A stretch of DNA of 64,000 nucleotides, taken from assembly GCF_005862305.2 (NCBI RefSeq), contig NZ_CP054022.1, positions 372,001-436,000 on the forward strand. Direction: 5' to 3'. The notes under the pieces were generated by a model, which searched no databases, had not been told where the DNA came from, and was given only the letters and a program-made list of their open reading frames with translations. Of this stretch, positions 27,059 to 36,448 are shown piece by piece. Made by a program: the position numbers and the translations under genes. This DNA is from Rhizobium indicum. Lineage in GTDB: Bacteria; Pseudomonadota; Alphaproteobacteria; Rhizobiales; Rhizobiaceae. Within the stretch, counting starts at the first letter, position 1. Each line of letters opens with the position of its first letter.

Positions 27059-28996
27059 TCAGCTCGTGAAGGTGAATTGCTGCGGCATTGCAGGGCCGGG
27101 ATTGGGCCAGGACCAGCTATCCGGCTCCTTCTCGGGAACATTGCGCAGATTGTTGCGGATGATGCCGAAACCGCCGACGGCAAGGCAAAGGCCGACGGTC
27201 TCGAACTCCTCGGCCGCGATGTCGAAGATCTGCTTCATGATCGCGCCGCGCTTGTCGAGATCGGCCGTCGAACGCGCTTCGTCGAAGAGCTTCATGCGCT
27301 TCTTCTGGCTTTCCGGCGGTTCTTCGCCGCGTGCACCGTTGGAGGTGTACCAAAGCGTCCACGGAATGGCGTAACGCGAACCCTGCGGATGGAAGGCGAA
27401 GAAATCGCGCGGATCGAGCATTGGATCGAGACCGCCAGGACCTGGCCACACCGCCGCGTCATGGGCGTTGTCGTCGCCGCGGGTGTAATAGAGCGCCCGC
27501 TCGATCGTGTTGACCTTCATGTCGACACCGATCTGAGCCCAATGCGCCTTGACCAGTTCCAGGGCATCGACGAGGTCGGGATAAAGCGTCGGAATGACGT
27601 CGATCGAGAAGAACACCTTCTGGCCGTCAGGCCGGAGGCGGAAACCGTCGCTGCCTTTCTTATAGCCGGCCTCATCGAGCATCGCGCCTGCCTTGTCGGC
27701 GTCGAATTCGGTGAATTGGCGCGCGTATTTCTCGTTATACCAGGGATGGGTCGGACGCGGCCCGGCCTGATAGGGCTCACTCTGTCCGAAATAGACGATG
27801 TCGATGAGCTCCTGGCGATTGATGCCGATCGACAGCGCTTGCCGGAACGCCTTGTCGGCAAACATCTTGCGCATGGCAGGATCTTTGTGGGTGATGTTGA
27901 AATAGATCTGGCACTGTTGCGAGGCCGAAGGCACGAGCGTCAGCAGCCGATAATCGCCCTTTTCCATATTCTTGGACAGCGTCGGCTTGTTGGCGAGAAC
28001 GCTGATGTGACGTTCCTGGATGTCGATCTTTCCAGAGATGACGTTCAGCATCAGCGATTCGACGTCCTGCGAGATGCCGAAGTTGATCTCATCGATGTAG
28101 GGGAGCTGGTTGCCCTCGGTATCGACCTGCCAGAAATAAGGATTGCGGGTCATGACGACGCGCGTCGCGCCGCCGGCATAGGGCTCTTTGACCACCCATG
28201 GATCGAGCGTCGGCTTGTCGACATTGCCCCATCGCGACGGGATCTCGATGTCGCCGCAACGGCTGCGGAAGAGCTCCGTCCAGCTGGTGACGCCGGCCTT
28301 CTTTGCATCGGCCTCGATATTGGGATTATATTTCGGCAGGAACTGGCTGCAGTAATGCTTCGGGAACAGCGTCGGATGCTGGCCAAGCGGTGTGGCGAGG
28401 TTTTCCAGGTAAAGCGCGTTGGCCGCAGCAAAGGTGAACTTCACCGTATAGTCGTCAATCTTCTCGACGGTGACCGGCTTGCCGGCGACGGCAAGCTGCG
28501 CCGGTGTCGAGCTGTAGAGCTCGGTGTTCTTGACGCAGTCTTCGATCGCGAAAACGACGTCATCGGCCGTAAAGGGATGACCGTCGGACCAGTGCACGCC
28601 TTCGATCAGATGGAACGTGAATTGTGTTGCGTCGTCGCTGACTTCCCAGCGCTCGGCAAGGTTCGGCTGCACGGCGGTAAAATCGAGGTTCCAGCGCACA
28701 AGGCTCTGGTTGCCGACCATACGCAGGATGCCGTTATGGTCGGATGAACCGCGAAGGCCGCGGCGCAGCGAACCGCCATAGGTGCCGACCTTCTCGAACG
28801 GCGTCACGACCATCGGCTTTTTCGGCAGGCGCTCAGCCAGCGGCGGCAGCTTTCCATCCTTGGCGAGCTGCGCAAGGGCCGGCGCTTCGCCGCCTGCGGC
28901 AGACACGCGACCGGCGATAGACAGCGCCGCGACACCAGCCATGCCACCAAGCACGGCGCGGCGGGTGACGCCACGCGACAGTATTTCTTTGGCCAT
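27059..28996 (-). CDS. ABC peptide/opine-type binding protein (family 5), Tat-exported
   Basis: 645 residues, at the long end of SBP_bac_5 proteins. A Tat signal (SRGVTRRAVLGGMAGVAALS, ending VSAAGG) suggests folded export. The mature part shows the family signature (LVRWNLDFTAVQPNLAERWE; HWSDGHPFTADDVVFAIEDC) and TLYPDLVDALELVKAHWAQI near the C-terminus. Family-5 proteins of this long type import oligosaccharides, sugar acids or opines as well as peptides. The coupled genes here (two acid-sugar dehydratases) favour an acidic sugar ligand. Confidence 0.9.
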   Translation of the reverse strand: MAKEILSRGVTRRAVLGGMAGVAALSIAGRVSAAGGEAPALAQLAKDGKLPPLAERLPKKPMVVTPFEKVGTYGGSLRRGLRGSSDHNGILRMVGNQSLVRWNLDFTAVQPNLAERWEVSDDATQFTFHLIEGVHWSDGHPFTADDVVFAIEDCVKNTELYSSTPAQLAVAGKPVTVEKIDDYTVKFTFAAANALYLENLATPLGQHPTLFPKHYCSQFLPKYNPNIEADAKKAGVTSWTELFRSRCGDIEIPSRWGNVDKPTLDPWVVKEPYAGGATRVVMTRNPYFWQVDTEGNQLPYIDEINFGISQDVESLMLNVISGKIDIQERHISVLANKPTLSKNMEKGDYRLLTLVPSASQQCQIYFNITHKDPAMRKMFADKAFRQALSIGINRQELIDIVYFGQSEPYQAGPRPTHPWYNEKYARQFTEFDADKAGAMLDEAGYKKGSDGFRLRPDGQKVFFSIDVIPTLYPDLVDALELVKAHWAQIGVDMKVNTIERALYYTRGDDNAHDAAVWPGPGGLDPMLDPRDFFAFHPQGSRYAIPWTLWYTSNGARGEEPPESQKKRMKLFDEARSTADLDKRGAIMKQIFDIAAEEFETVGLCLAVGGFGIIRNNLRNVPEKEPDSWSWPNPGPAMPQQFTFTS

Positions 28997-29310
28997 CGAA
29001 TTCCTCCCTTTTGTGCCGGCGCAGCCTTTGCGCCGGCTGATGCGACGGGCTCCCGACCCGACGCTGACGCCCTCCTCGGCGCTACGATCGAAACCATAGA
29101 CACGTTCTCAAATGATTACAAGAGTTGACAGATAATTACAAATTTTGTAGCCATGCTGCATTGAAATGCGACGTTGTGCCGCTGAAATACGGCCAGCAGG
29201 ACGAAAAACGTTGGATCTGTCAGATGCTGTCGCCGCCCTGAACATCATGGCCGGCGACAGCCAAGGTGTGGCCGCTGACCCGGCGCACGCGGCCTTGAGA
29301 GAAAAGGACC
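28997..29310. promoter_or_regulatory. Divergent control region between the two acid-sugar operons
   Basis: About 310 bp between the binding-protein gene (minus) and the FadR-type regulator (plus). TACAAATTTTGTA (29137-29149) is a perfect palindrome about one base, and ATTACAA recurs at 29115-29121 and 29135-29141, exactly 20 bp apart (two helical turns). These are the likely regulator sites. TTGACA at 29125-29130 is a perfect -35 for the plus strand, although no good -10 follows it. Confidence 0.6.
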
Positions 29311-30027
29311 ATGATGACACTCGCCGTCGATGCCGTTTCGAACAGGGGCGCAACGCGCTTCAGCGACATCATCTACGAGAAGATCGTGGGGATGATCGCC
29401 GACGGCAACTTTCCGGTGAACGAACGGCTGCCGCCGGAGACGAAGCTCGCCGCTGATTTCGGCGCATCGAGACCCGTCGTGCGCGAAGCGCTCGAACGCT
29501 TGAGAGCCGATGGCTTGGTCGTTTCGCGCAAGGGTTCCGGTTCCTATGTCAGACAAAGGCCGGATTCGTCGATGCTGAAAATGGTGCCGGTCGGCTCCTT
29601 GGCCGATGTCCAGCGGTTCTTCGAATTCCGCGCCGGTCTCGAAGCCGAGGCGGCGGAGCTTGCAGCGCGAAACTGGCAACCGGTCGACAGGGAGCGGATA
29701 ACGGCAGCGCTTCTGTCGATCGAGCAATGTTTGCGCAACGGGGAGCTTGGCGCCGAGGAGGACCAGGCTCTGCATGATGCAATTGCCATGGCGACCGGGA
29801 ACCAGTTCCACATCACCCTGCGCGAGTGGTTCAAGCCGCATTTCGCCATCGGGCATTCCGTTACGCGAAGCTTGAGCTTGAAGCGAACGCCGGAACAGAT
29901 CCGCAGCGTCCAGGATGAGCATGCGGTGATCGTTGAGGCGATCTTCGCGCACCGGGAAACCGAAGCGCATGATGCGATGAAAAAACACATATTGAATGCT
30001 CGTGCCCGCATGTTCCAGGGCGTTTGA
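29311..30027 (+). CDS. FadR/GntR-family regulator (FCD domain)
   Basis: 238 residues: winged helix (FSDIIYEKIVGMIADGNFPV, then ETKLAADFGASRPVVREALE and GSGSYVRQRP) and an FCD domain with metal-binding-type residues (FRAGLEAEAAELAARN; DQALHDAIAMATGNQF; the final H in DEHAVIVEAI). First gene of the uronate-type operon and divergent from the Dpp/dehydratase operon, so it can repress both. Relatives such as ExuR/UxuR-type FadR proteins respond to uronates or aldonates. Start at 29311 or the adjacent ATG at 29314; AAAGGA is upstream. Confidence 0.9.
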   Translation: MMTLAVDAVSNRGATRFSDIIYEKIVGMIADGNFPVNERLPPETKLAADFGASRPVVREALERLRADGLVVSRKGSGSYVRQRPDSSMLKMVPVGSLADVQRFFEFRAGLEAEAAELAARNWQPVDRERITAALLSIEQCLRNGELGAEEDQALHDAIAMATGNQFHITLREWFKPHFAIGHSVTRSLSLKRTPEQIRSVQDEHAVIVEAIFAHRETEAHDAMKKHILNARARMFQGV

Positions 30028-30047
30028 GCGATATGGGAGGAGAGACG

Positions 30048-30878
30048 ATGAAACGGGTCGCTATGACGGGTGCTGCCGGACGTGTAGGGACGCTACTGCG
30101 CCCGCTTCTTCGGTCGCATGTCGAGCACCTCAGCCTGATCGATCTCCAGGAACCTGACGGGCTTGGCGAAAACGAGAATTTCGTCAAGGCCGACCTTACA
30201 AAGCTCGACGAGGCGACGGCTGCGCTGAAGGATATCGATGGCGTCGTCCATCTGGCGGGTATCGCAAGCGGCACGGACATGAATGCCATTCTGCACGCGA
30301 ACGTGCTTGGAACATACAATCTCTACGAAGCCGCGCGGATCAACAAGGTCCAGCGGGTCGTCTATGCATCGAGCAATCATGCCACGGGCTTTTATCCGCG
30401 CGGCCAGCTGGTGTCGCCGCTCGACCCGATGCGCCCCGACAGCCCATACGGACTTTCCAAATGCTGGGGCGAACTTGTGGCGGGGCTCTACTACGACACG
30501 TCGGGCATTCGCTCTCTTTCCATCCGCATCGGCAATGCGGGCACCTATCCCAACAGCGAACGATCGGTTGCGATCTGGATCAGCGCGCGAGACCTGGCGC
30601 AATTGGTCAGGATCGGCCTTTCGCACCCGTTGATCGCAGCAACAGTGGTCTACGGCGTTTCTGACACCGAGGAGATGTGGTGGGAGAACGATCTGGCGGC
30701 ACGATTGGGCTACCAGCCACAGGACCGGCCGCGTGATCACGCCCGCATCGAAGAGGGATCCGAGGGGCCGGTCGCGCTGGCGTTCCAGGGTGGCGGGTTC
30801 TGTGAGATCAATCACGACGGTACCATCCGCATGCGCGATGCCGAGGGCCTGGCCAAGAGCCTGGAGACGGTCGAATGA
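30048..30878 (+). CDS. udh: NAD-dependent uronate dehydrogenase-like epimerase-family enzyme
   Basis: About 276 residues, extended-SDR fold: TGAAGRVGTLL dinucleotide site, HLAGIASG, catalytic Ser in VVYASSNHATGFYP and Tyr-x3-Lys in PYGLSKCWGE. From memory the pattern ASSNH...GxYP plus RIGNAGTYPNSE closely resembles Agrobacterium uronate dehydrogenase, which oxidises galacturonate or glucuronate to the aldarolactone. The ATG at 30048 has GGAGGAGA upstream; 30024 is a weaker start. It overlaps the lactonase gene by ATGA. Enzyme class well supported; the precise sugar is inferred. Confidence 0.82.
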   Translation: MKRVAMTGAAGRVGTLLRPLLRSHVEHLSLIDLQEPDGLGENENFVKADLTKLDEATAALKDIDGVVHLAGIASGTDMNAILHANVLGTYNLYEAARINKVQRVVYASSNHATGFYPRGQLVSPLDPMRPDSPYGLSKCWGELVAGLYYDTSGIRSLSIRIGNAGTYPNSERSVAIWISARDLAQLVRIGLSHPLIAATVVYGVSDTEEMWWENDLAARLGYQPQDRPRDHARIEEGSEGPVALAFQGGGFCEINHDGTIRMRDAEGLAKSLETVE

Positions 30879-31765
30879 CTGCGCCTCGGATCATCCGCCC
30901 GGACGTCCGTCCGGTGTTCCAGCAGCCGCTGACGGTCGGTGAATCACCGGTATGGGACGAAGAGACCGGCACTTTGTGGTTCGTCGATATTCTGGCGCCG
31001 GCACTCGTCCAGCTCTCGGCTTCTGGAAAGATCGACCGCTTCGACATGCCGGCTGCAATCGGCGCCCTCGGGCTTTGCCGCGATCACAGGATCGTCGTGG
31101 CGCTTCAGACGGGCGTCCATCTTTTCGATCCCGTCTCAGGAGATTTGGAATTTCTGTGCGATCCGGTCGGACGCGACATCAACTGCCGCCTCAACGATGG
31201 AAAGGTCGGTCCCGACAGGCACTTCTGGATCGGCTCGATCAGTGAATCCAAGCCGCAGATCGATGAGGCCGCACTTTTCCGCGTGAGCGCCGACGGCAGC
31301 ACGCGGACCGTGGCCACGAACCTGACGAGCTCCAACGGCCTTGCCTGGTCGCCGGATGGCCGGCGGATGTATCATTCCGACAGCCGGCAATGCTTCCTGC
31401 AGGCATTCGACTTCGATCCTGATACGGGCGACCTCGGCGATGGGCGCCGGCTCCGCAGCTTCACTGAAGACGAGGGTCGGCCGGACGGAGCGACAACCGA
31501 TCGTGACGGGTTCTACTGGAGTGCCGGCGTTTCCGCCGGTCGCCTCAACCGAATATCGCCCGAAGGCGAAGTCGTCGAAATCTACATTCTGCCGGTCCCC
31601 GCACCGACGATGCCGTGTTTCGGAGGGCCGGATCTACGCACCCTCTTCGTCACGAGCCTGTCGACGGATCGCAGCGGGCGTTTCGAGACGGGGACGGTGA
31701 TCGCCTTCGACGTGGATGCAGAGGGCCTGCCGCCCTTCCGCTTCGGGGAGCATCCCGTCGGATGA
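30875..31765 (+). CDS. SMP-30/gluconolactonase-family lactonase
   Basis: 296 residues, six-bladed propeller. Metal-site residues are visible: Glu in GESPVWDEE, Asn in TSSNGLAWSPDG and Asp in EGRPDGATTDRDG, with the NDGKVGPDRHFWIGS substrate-loop motif. It would hydrolyse a sugar lactone to the acid, which is the step expected after a uronate dehydrogenase. Overlaps the dehydrogenase gene by four bases. Confidence 0.9.
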   Translation: MTAPRIIRPDVRPVFQQPLTVGESPVWDEETGTLWFVDILAPALVQLSASGKIDRFDMPAAIGALGLCRDHRIVVALQTGVHLFDPVSGDLEFLCDPVGRDINCRLNDGKVGPDRHFWIGSISESKPQIDEAALFRVSADGSTRTVATNLTSSNGLAWSPDGRRMYHSDSRQCFLQAFDFDPDTGDLGDGRRLRSFTEDEGRPDGATTDRDGFYWSAGVSAGRLNRISPEGEVVEIYILPVPAPTMPCFGGPDLRTLFVTSLSTDRSGRFETGTVIAFDVDAEGLPPFRFGEHPVG

Positions 31766-31825
31766 CAACGTGCCGATCACCCTCCGGGTGACGGCGGATT
31801 GATGGAAAGATAACGGGGGAGAAAG

Positions 31826-32776
31826 ATGAGCATCGCAACCATGCGCAAGGCGCTTACAGGCGTATCGGGTGTTCCGGTCACCGCCTATGACAGCCAGGGT
31901 GAAGTCGAACCCCGGATCACGGCGAAGGTCTATGAGCGGGTGGCGGCAGCGGGTATTCACAACATCGTCGCTGCCGGCAATACCGGGGAATTCTATGCTC
32001 TGACGCCGCAGGAGATTAGGATCGTCCACGAGGCGGCGGTTTCAGGCGTTAACGGCAAGGCGCCGGTGACGGCGGCGATCGGCCGGTCGCTGCGCGAGGC
32101 GATCGGGATGGCGAAAGATGCGGCGGCGATCGGCGCGTCCGCCGTCATGTCGCATCAACCCGTCGATCCCTTCGCAGCACCTGCAGCCCAGATCGACTAT
32201 TTCTGCAATCTTGCGGATGCTTCCGCCCTGCCGCTCATCGCCTATGTCAGGGCGGACGGCTTCGCCGTCGCTGATATCGTCCGCCTCGCAAATCACGGCA
32301 ATATTGCCGGCATCAAATTCGCCACGACCGATCTGATGTTGTTGTCGAGGGCGATCCCGGCGGCGAGCCCCGGCGGCGCGCTGTTCGTCTGCGGCCTGGC
32401 GGAGAGCTGGGCGCCGACATTTACGGCAGCGGGTGCGCGCGGCTTCACATCCGGCCTCGTCAATGTCGCGCCGAAGCTCTCGCTTGGGGTCCACGCTGCG
32501 CTTGAAAAAGGCGATTTTGCCGCCGCCAGGGCGATCGTCAACAAGCTCGAGCCATTCGAGCGGATGCGAACCAAATTCCGCAATGGTGCGAACGTGACCG
32601 TCGTCAAGGAAGCCGTCACCTATTCCGGTCTCGACGTCGGTCCCGTGCGTGTGCCGGGATTGCCGCAGCTCGACCAGCATGACCGCGAGGAGCTTCATCG
32701 GCTGCTTCAAGGCTGGGAGGCCGAAGGCGACATTCAAACTCATTCAGACCAGCCGGCCGTAAAGGCGGCCGGCTGA
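31826..32776 (+). CDS. DapA-family dehydratase/aldolase for a keto-deoxy sugar acid
   Basis: 316 residues, Schiff-base TIM barrel. The GTTGE motif reads AAGNTGEFYALT, the Tyr is in LIAYVRADG and the Schiff-base Lys in GIKFATTD. Positioned after a uronate dehydrogenase and lactonase, it would suit the 5-keto-4-deoxyglucarate dehydratase or a 2-keto-3-deoxy-acid aldolase step. GGGGGAG precedes the ATG. A short hairpin (TCACCC-TCC-GGGTGA, 31777-31791) lies in the 60-bp gap before it. Confidence 0.82.
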   Translation: MSIATMRKALTGVSGVPVTAYDSQGEVEPRITAKVYERVAAAGIHNIVAAGNTGEFYALTPQEIRIVHEAAVSGVNGKAPVTAAIGRSLREAIGMAKDAAAIGASAVMSHQPVDPFAAPAAQIDYFCNLADASALPLIAYVRADGFAVADIVRLANHGNIAGIKFATTDLMLLSRAIPAASPGGALFVCGLAESWAPTFTAAGARGFTSGLVNVAPKLSLGVHAALEKGDFAAARAIVNKLEPFERMRTKFRNGANVTVVKEAVTYSGLDVGPVRVPGLPQLDQHDREELHRLLQGWEAEGDIQTHSDQPAVKAAG

Positions 32777-32818
32777 TTTCGACACTATCCACAAACAACA
32801 GGATTGGGAGGTCTTGAG

Positions 32819-34405
32819 ATGCTGAGACAAGTACTGACAACGATCGCAATTGCCGGCGCCCTGACGACGGCGCAGCCCAGCTTCGCGGCGTCGCCGCCCA
32901 ACATGCTGGTGATCGGCACCAATCTCACCGGCATAAGGACGCTCGATCCGGCCCAGAACAATGCCCGCACGGTTTCGGAGCTGATCTCGAATCTCTACGA
33001 CAACCTCGTGCAGTTGTCGCCGGACGATCTTAAAACGCTGAAGCCAATGCTCGCGACGCAATGGAGCGTCTCGGCGGATGGCATGATCATCACGCTGACA
33101 TTACGCGACGACGCGGTCTTCCAGAGCGGCAACAAGGTGACCGCCGAAGATGCTGCCTGGTCGATCCAGCGCGTCATCAAGATGGGCCAGGTCGGCTCCA
33201 CGGACATCGCGCTCTGGGGCTTCACACCTGAAAACGTCGAAAAGCTCGTTCGCGCAAAAGACGAACACACGCTCGAGATCGAGCTGCCGCAAGCGGTCAA
33301 TACCGATCTGGTGCTCTATTCGCTGGCGGGCTCGTCGATCGGCATCGTCGACAAGAAGACGGTGCTGTCGCACGAGGCAAACGGCGATTTCGGCGGCGCC
33401 TGGCTTTCCGCCAATTCCGCCGGCAGCGGCCCATTCAGCCTGGCGCAGTGGCGGCCGAACGATGTCGCGATCTTCAATGCGCAGCCGAAATATTGGGACG
33501 GCAAGCCGGCCATGGCGCGCGTTGTCGCTCGTCACATCCCTGAATCCGGCAATCTCCGGCTGCAGCTCGAAGCCGGCGACGTCGATGTCGGCCAGTATGT
33601 TGCAAGCGGCGACCTCGATGCGCTCGCCACCAAGAAGGACATGGTCATCGAGAATGTCCCGGGTCTCGGCTTCTACTATATCGCCCTCAATCAGAAAGAC
33701 CCGGATCTGCAGAAGCCAAAGGTTCGCGAGGCCTTCCAGCATGCATTCGACTGGAAAGCGATCTCCGGCAATATCATGCGCCATACGGGCTTTCCCTGGC
33801 AGTCGATGATCCCGCGCGGCATGATCGGCGCTCCCGATGAGGCGGCGGTCCGCTACGATTACGATCCCGCCAAGGCCAAGCAGCTGCTGGCGGAAGCCGG
33901 ATATCCCAATGGCTTGAAGAAGGTGCTCAATCCGTCGGGAGCCCCGACCCTGCCCTTCGCCGAAGCGCTGCAGGCGAGTGCGCGCGCCGCCGGCCTCGAT
34001 CTCGAGCTCGTGCCCGGCGAGTTCACGCCCGCCTTCCGCGAACGCAAATTCGAAGTGCTGCTCGGCAATTCCGGCGCCCGCTTGCCCGATCCCTTCGCCG
34101 TGGCCACGCAATATGCCTTCAACCCCGACAATAGCGACGAGGCCCGCCTCGGCAGCTATTACCTCTGGCGCACGGGCATGAAGGTGGACGAGCTCAACAC
34201 GCTCATCGACCAATCGATGAAGGAGCGCGACACGGAAAAACGCACCGACATCTTCAAGAAGATGGACGGCATCTATGCCGGCATGGCTTCGCCGCTGGTC
34301 ATCTTCTTCCAGCGAACCGACCCCTATGTCATGCGCGCCAACGTCAAGGGCTATCACGGGCATACGACATGGTCGACGCGCTGGCATGACGTGACCAAGG
34401 AGTAG
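32819..34405 (+). CDS. ABC peptide/sugar-acid binding protein (family 5)
   Basis: About 528 residues with a Sec signal (RQVLTTIAIAGALTTAQPSFA, cleaved before ASPP). SBP_bac_5 features: IRTLDPAQNNARTVSELISN at the start and FQSGNKVTAEDAAWSIQRVI. The ATG at 32819 follows GGGAGG by seven bases. It begins the second Dpp-type importer of the locus. Only 528 residues, it belongs to the shorter DppA/OppA class and not to the long class of the minus-strand operon, so the two importers probably take different ligands. Confidence 0.9.
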   Translation: MLRQVLTTIAIAGALTTAQPSFAASPPNMLVIGTNLTGIRTLDPAQNNARTVSELISNLYDNLVQLSPDDLKTLKPMLATQWSVSADGMIITLTLRDDAVFQSGNKVTAEDAAWSIQRVIKMGQVGSTDIALWGFTPENVEKLVRAKDEHTLEIELPQAVNTDLVLYSLAGSSIGIVDKKTVLSHEANGDFGGAWLSANSAGSGPFSLAQWRPNDVAIFNAQPKYWDGKPAMARVVARHIPESGNLRLQLEAGDVDVGQYVASGDLDALATKKDMVIENVPGLGFYYIALNQKDPDLQKPKVREAFQHAFDWKAISGNIMRHTGFPWQSMIPRGMIGAPDEAAVRYDYDPAKAKQLLAEAGYPNGLKKVLNPSGAPTLPFAEALQASARAAGLDLELVPGEFTPAFRERKFEVLLGNSGARLPDPFAVATQYAFNPDNSDEARLGSYYLWRTGMKVDELNTLIDQSMKERDTEKRTDIFKKMDGIYAGMASPLVIFFQRTDPYVMRANVKGYHGHTTWSTRWHDVTKE

Positions 34406-34411
34406 AACGCC

Positions 34412-35509
34412 GTGGCGAGCGCCGATATGACATCGAAGGGGGGGAGCAGCCTGCCCTCCCCGGCGGGCGGGTTCGCCGAGGCGGCCCCTCACCCGGCACT
34501 GAGCCTGCTGCGGCGCCTGGCGGGACGTGTCGTGGCAGTCGTGACGACGCTGCTCGGCCTGCTCTTCCTGACCTTCTCGATGGGCCGCCTGCTGCCCGCC
34601 GACCCGGTGCTCGCCATCACCGGGGCGGAAGTCAGCAAGGAGGTTTACGATCGCGTCTATAACGAGCTGGGTCTTGGGCAGCCGATCTGGATGCAGTTCC
34701 TCTCCTACGTCGGCAAGATCGCCACAGGCGATCTCGGCATGTCGGCGACGACGGGCCAGCCGATCCTCACCGATCTCCTGACGATCTTTCCCGCGACGAT
34801 CGAACTTGCGATAATCGCCATGATCATCGGGGCGATCGTCGGCATTCCCTTAGGGATCACCGCTGCGGTCAGGCGCGGAACCATTATCGACCACATCGCG
34901 CGGATCGTCGCCCTTGCCGGCCACTCCATCCCGATCTTCTGGACCGGACTGATGGCGCTCTTCGTCTTTTATGCGAAGCTGAAGCTCGTCGGCGCCTCAG
35001 GCCGGATCGATGTCTTCTACGAGGGCCTCGTCACGCCGATGACGGGCTTTCTCCTGATCGACGCGGCGATTCAGGGCCAATGGGACGTGTTTTACAACGC
35101 CCTTGGCCACATCATCCTGCCGGCGGCAATCCTCGGCTACTATTCCGTCGCCTATATCAGCCGCATGTCGCGGAGCTTCATGCTGGAGCAACTGAGCCAG
35201 GAATACATCATCACCGCGCGGGCCAAGGGGCTCGGCACCCGCAAGGTGGTCTGGCGCCATGCCTTCAAGAACATCCGCGTGCAGCTTCTGACCATCATGG
35301 CGCTGACCTTCGGCGGGCTGCTCGAAGGCGCGGTGCTTATCGAGACCGTCTTCGGGTGGCCGGGGCTCGGCCAGTACCTGACCCGGGGGCTGCAGATGAA
35401 CGACATGAACGTGGTCATGGGTTCGGTGCTGACGATCGGCGCCGTCTTCCTGACGATCAACATCCTGTCGGACTTCCTTTATCGCATTCTTGATCCGAGG
35501 ACACGGTGA
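34412..35509 (+). CDS. Dpp-type ABC permease (DppB-like)
   Basis: 365 residues from a GTG at 34412 that follows AAGGAG by nine bases. An unusual Gly/Ser/Pro-rich cytoplasmic tail of about 30 residues precedes the first helix (VVTTLLGLLFLTFSMGRLLP). EAA loop: YIITARAKGLGTRKVVWRHA. Otherwise a standard six-helix DppB. It starts six bases after the binding-protein gene. Confidence 0.9.
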   Translation: MASADMTSKGGSSLPSPAGGFAEAAPHPALSLLRRLAGRVVAVVTTLLGLLFLTFSMGRLLPADPVLAITGAEVSKEVYDRVYNELGLGQPIWMQFLSYVGKIATGDLGMSATTGQPILTDLLTIFPATIELAIIAMIIGAIVGIPLGITAAVRRGTIIDHIARIVALAGHSIPIFWTGLMALFVFYAKLKLVGASGRIDVFYEGLVTPMTGFLLIDAAIQGQWDVFYNALGHIILPAAILGYYSVAYISRMSRSFMLEQLSQEYIITARAKGLGTRKVVWRHAFKNIRVQLLTIMALTFGGLLEGAVLIETVFGWPGLGQYLTRGLQMNDMNVVMGSVLTIGAVFLTINILSDFLYRILDPRTR

Positions 35510-35512
35510 GCC

Positions 35513-36448
35513 ATGACGATCTCCTCTGAGCACGCAGACAGCGTCAACACCGGCGGCCTTCGCAACTGGCTGCTCGCACCGGAGCCCCGAGGCTGGTTCC
35601 AGTCATCGGCGCAGCAAATTCATCAGGGCTGGCGGAAATTCAGCCTGCATCCGCTTGGTCTGGCGGGACTGGCCATCATCCTGCTGCTGATCGTGGTGGC
35701 GCTGGCCGCACCCGTGCTGACGAGCTATGATCCGATCGTTCAGGACATGGCCGGGCGGCTTGCCGCGCCATCGGCGAGCCATTGGCTCGGCACCGACAAT
35801 TTCGGCCGCGACGTCTTTTCACGGGTGATCTATGGTGCCCGCACGACGCTCTACATTATCATGCTCGTCACGGTCATTGTCGCCCCGCTCGGCCTGCTGA
35901 TCGGCACCGTCTCGGGTTATTTCGGCGGCATCGTCGATGAAATCCTGATGCGCGTCACCGATATTTTTCTCTCCTTCCCCGGCCTCGTGCTGGCGCTGGG
36001 TTTTGCCGCAGCGCTCGGTCCAGGCATCACCAATGCGATCATCGCGATTTCACTGACGGCCTGGCCGCCGATCGCGCGCCTTGCGCGCGCAGAGACGCTC
36101 AGCCTCCGCAAGGCGGATTACATCGCCGCCGTACGCCTGCAGGGCGCGACATCACTCGCGATTATCACTCGCCACATCCTGCCGATGTGCATTCCCTCGG
36201 TGATCGTCCGCGTCACCCTCAACATGGCCGGCATCATCATCACTGCCGCCGGTCTCGGCTTCCTCGGCCTCGGCGCTCAGCCGCCATGGCCGGAATGGGG
36301 ATCGATGGCCGCCAGCGGACGTGAATTCATGCTCGACAGCCCCTGGGTCATCGCAGCACCCGGCATTGCCATTGCGCTCGTCAGCCTCGCCTTCAACCTC
36401 GTCGGCGATGCGCTTCGCGATGTTCTCGATCCTCGAGGTTCAGAATGA
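35513..36448 (+). CDS. Dpp-type ABC permease (DppC-like)
   Basis: 311 residues. N-terminal helix (LAGLAIILLLIVVALAAPVL), WLGTDNFGRDVFSRVIYGAR signature, EAA loop (YIAAVRLQGATSLAIITRHI) and the C-terminal FNLVGDALRDVLDPR. It overlaps the ATPase gene by ATGA and follows the DppB-like gene by three bases. Confidence 0.92.
   Translation: MTISSEHADSVNTGGLRNWLLAPEPRGWFQSSAQQIHQGWRKFSLHPLGLAGLAIILLLIVVALAAPVLTSYDPIVQDMAGRLAAPSASHWLGTDNFGRDVFSRVIYGARTTLYIIMLVTVIVAPLGLLIGTVSGYFGGIVDEILMRVTDIFLSFPGLVLALGFAAALGPGITNAIIAISLTAWPPIARLARAETLSLRKADYIAAVRLQGATSLAIITRHILPMCIPSVIVRVTLNMAGIIITAAGLGFLGLGAQPPWPEWGSMAASGREFMLDSPWVIAAPGIAIALVSLAFNLVGDALRDVLDPRGSE

Noticed and set aside
27077..28747. Long plus-strand reading frame (556 codons) opposite the family-5 binding-protein gene
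   Set aside because: Antisense shadow. Composition is rich in His, Arg and Gly as expected from antisense translation; the minus-strand protein fits a family.
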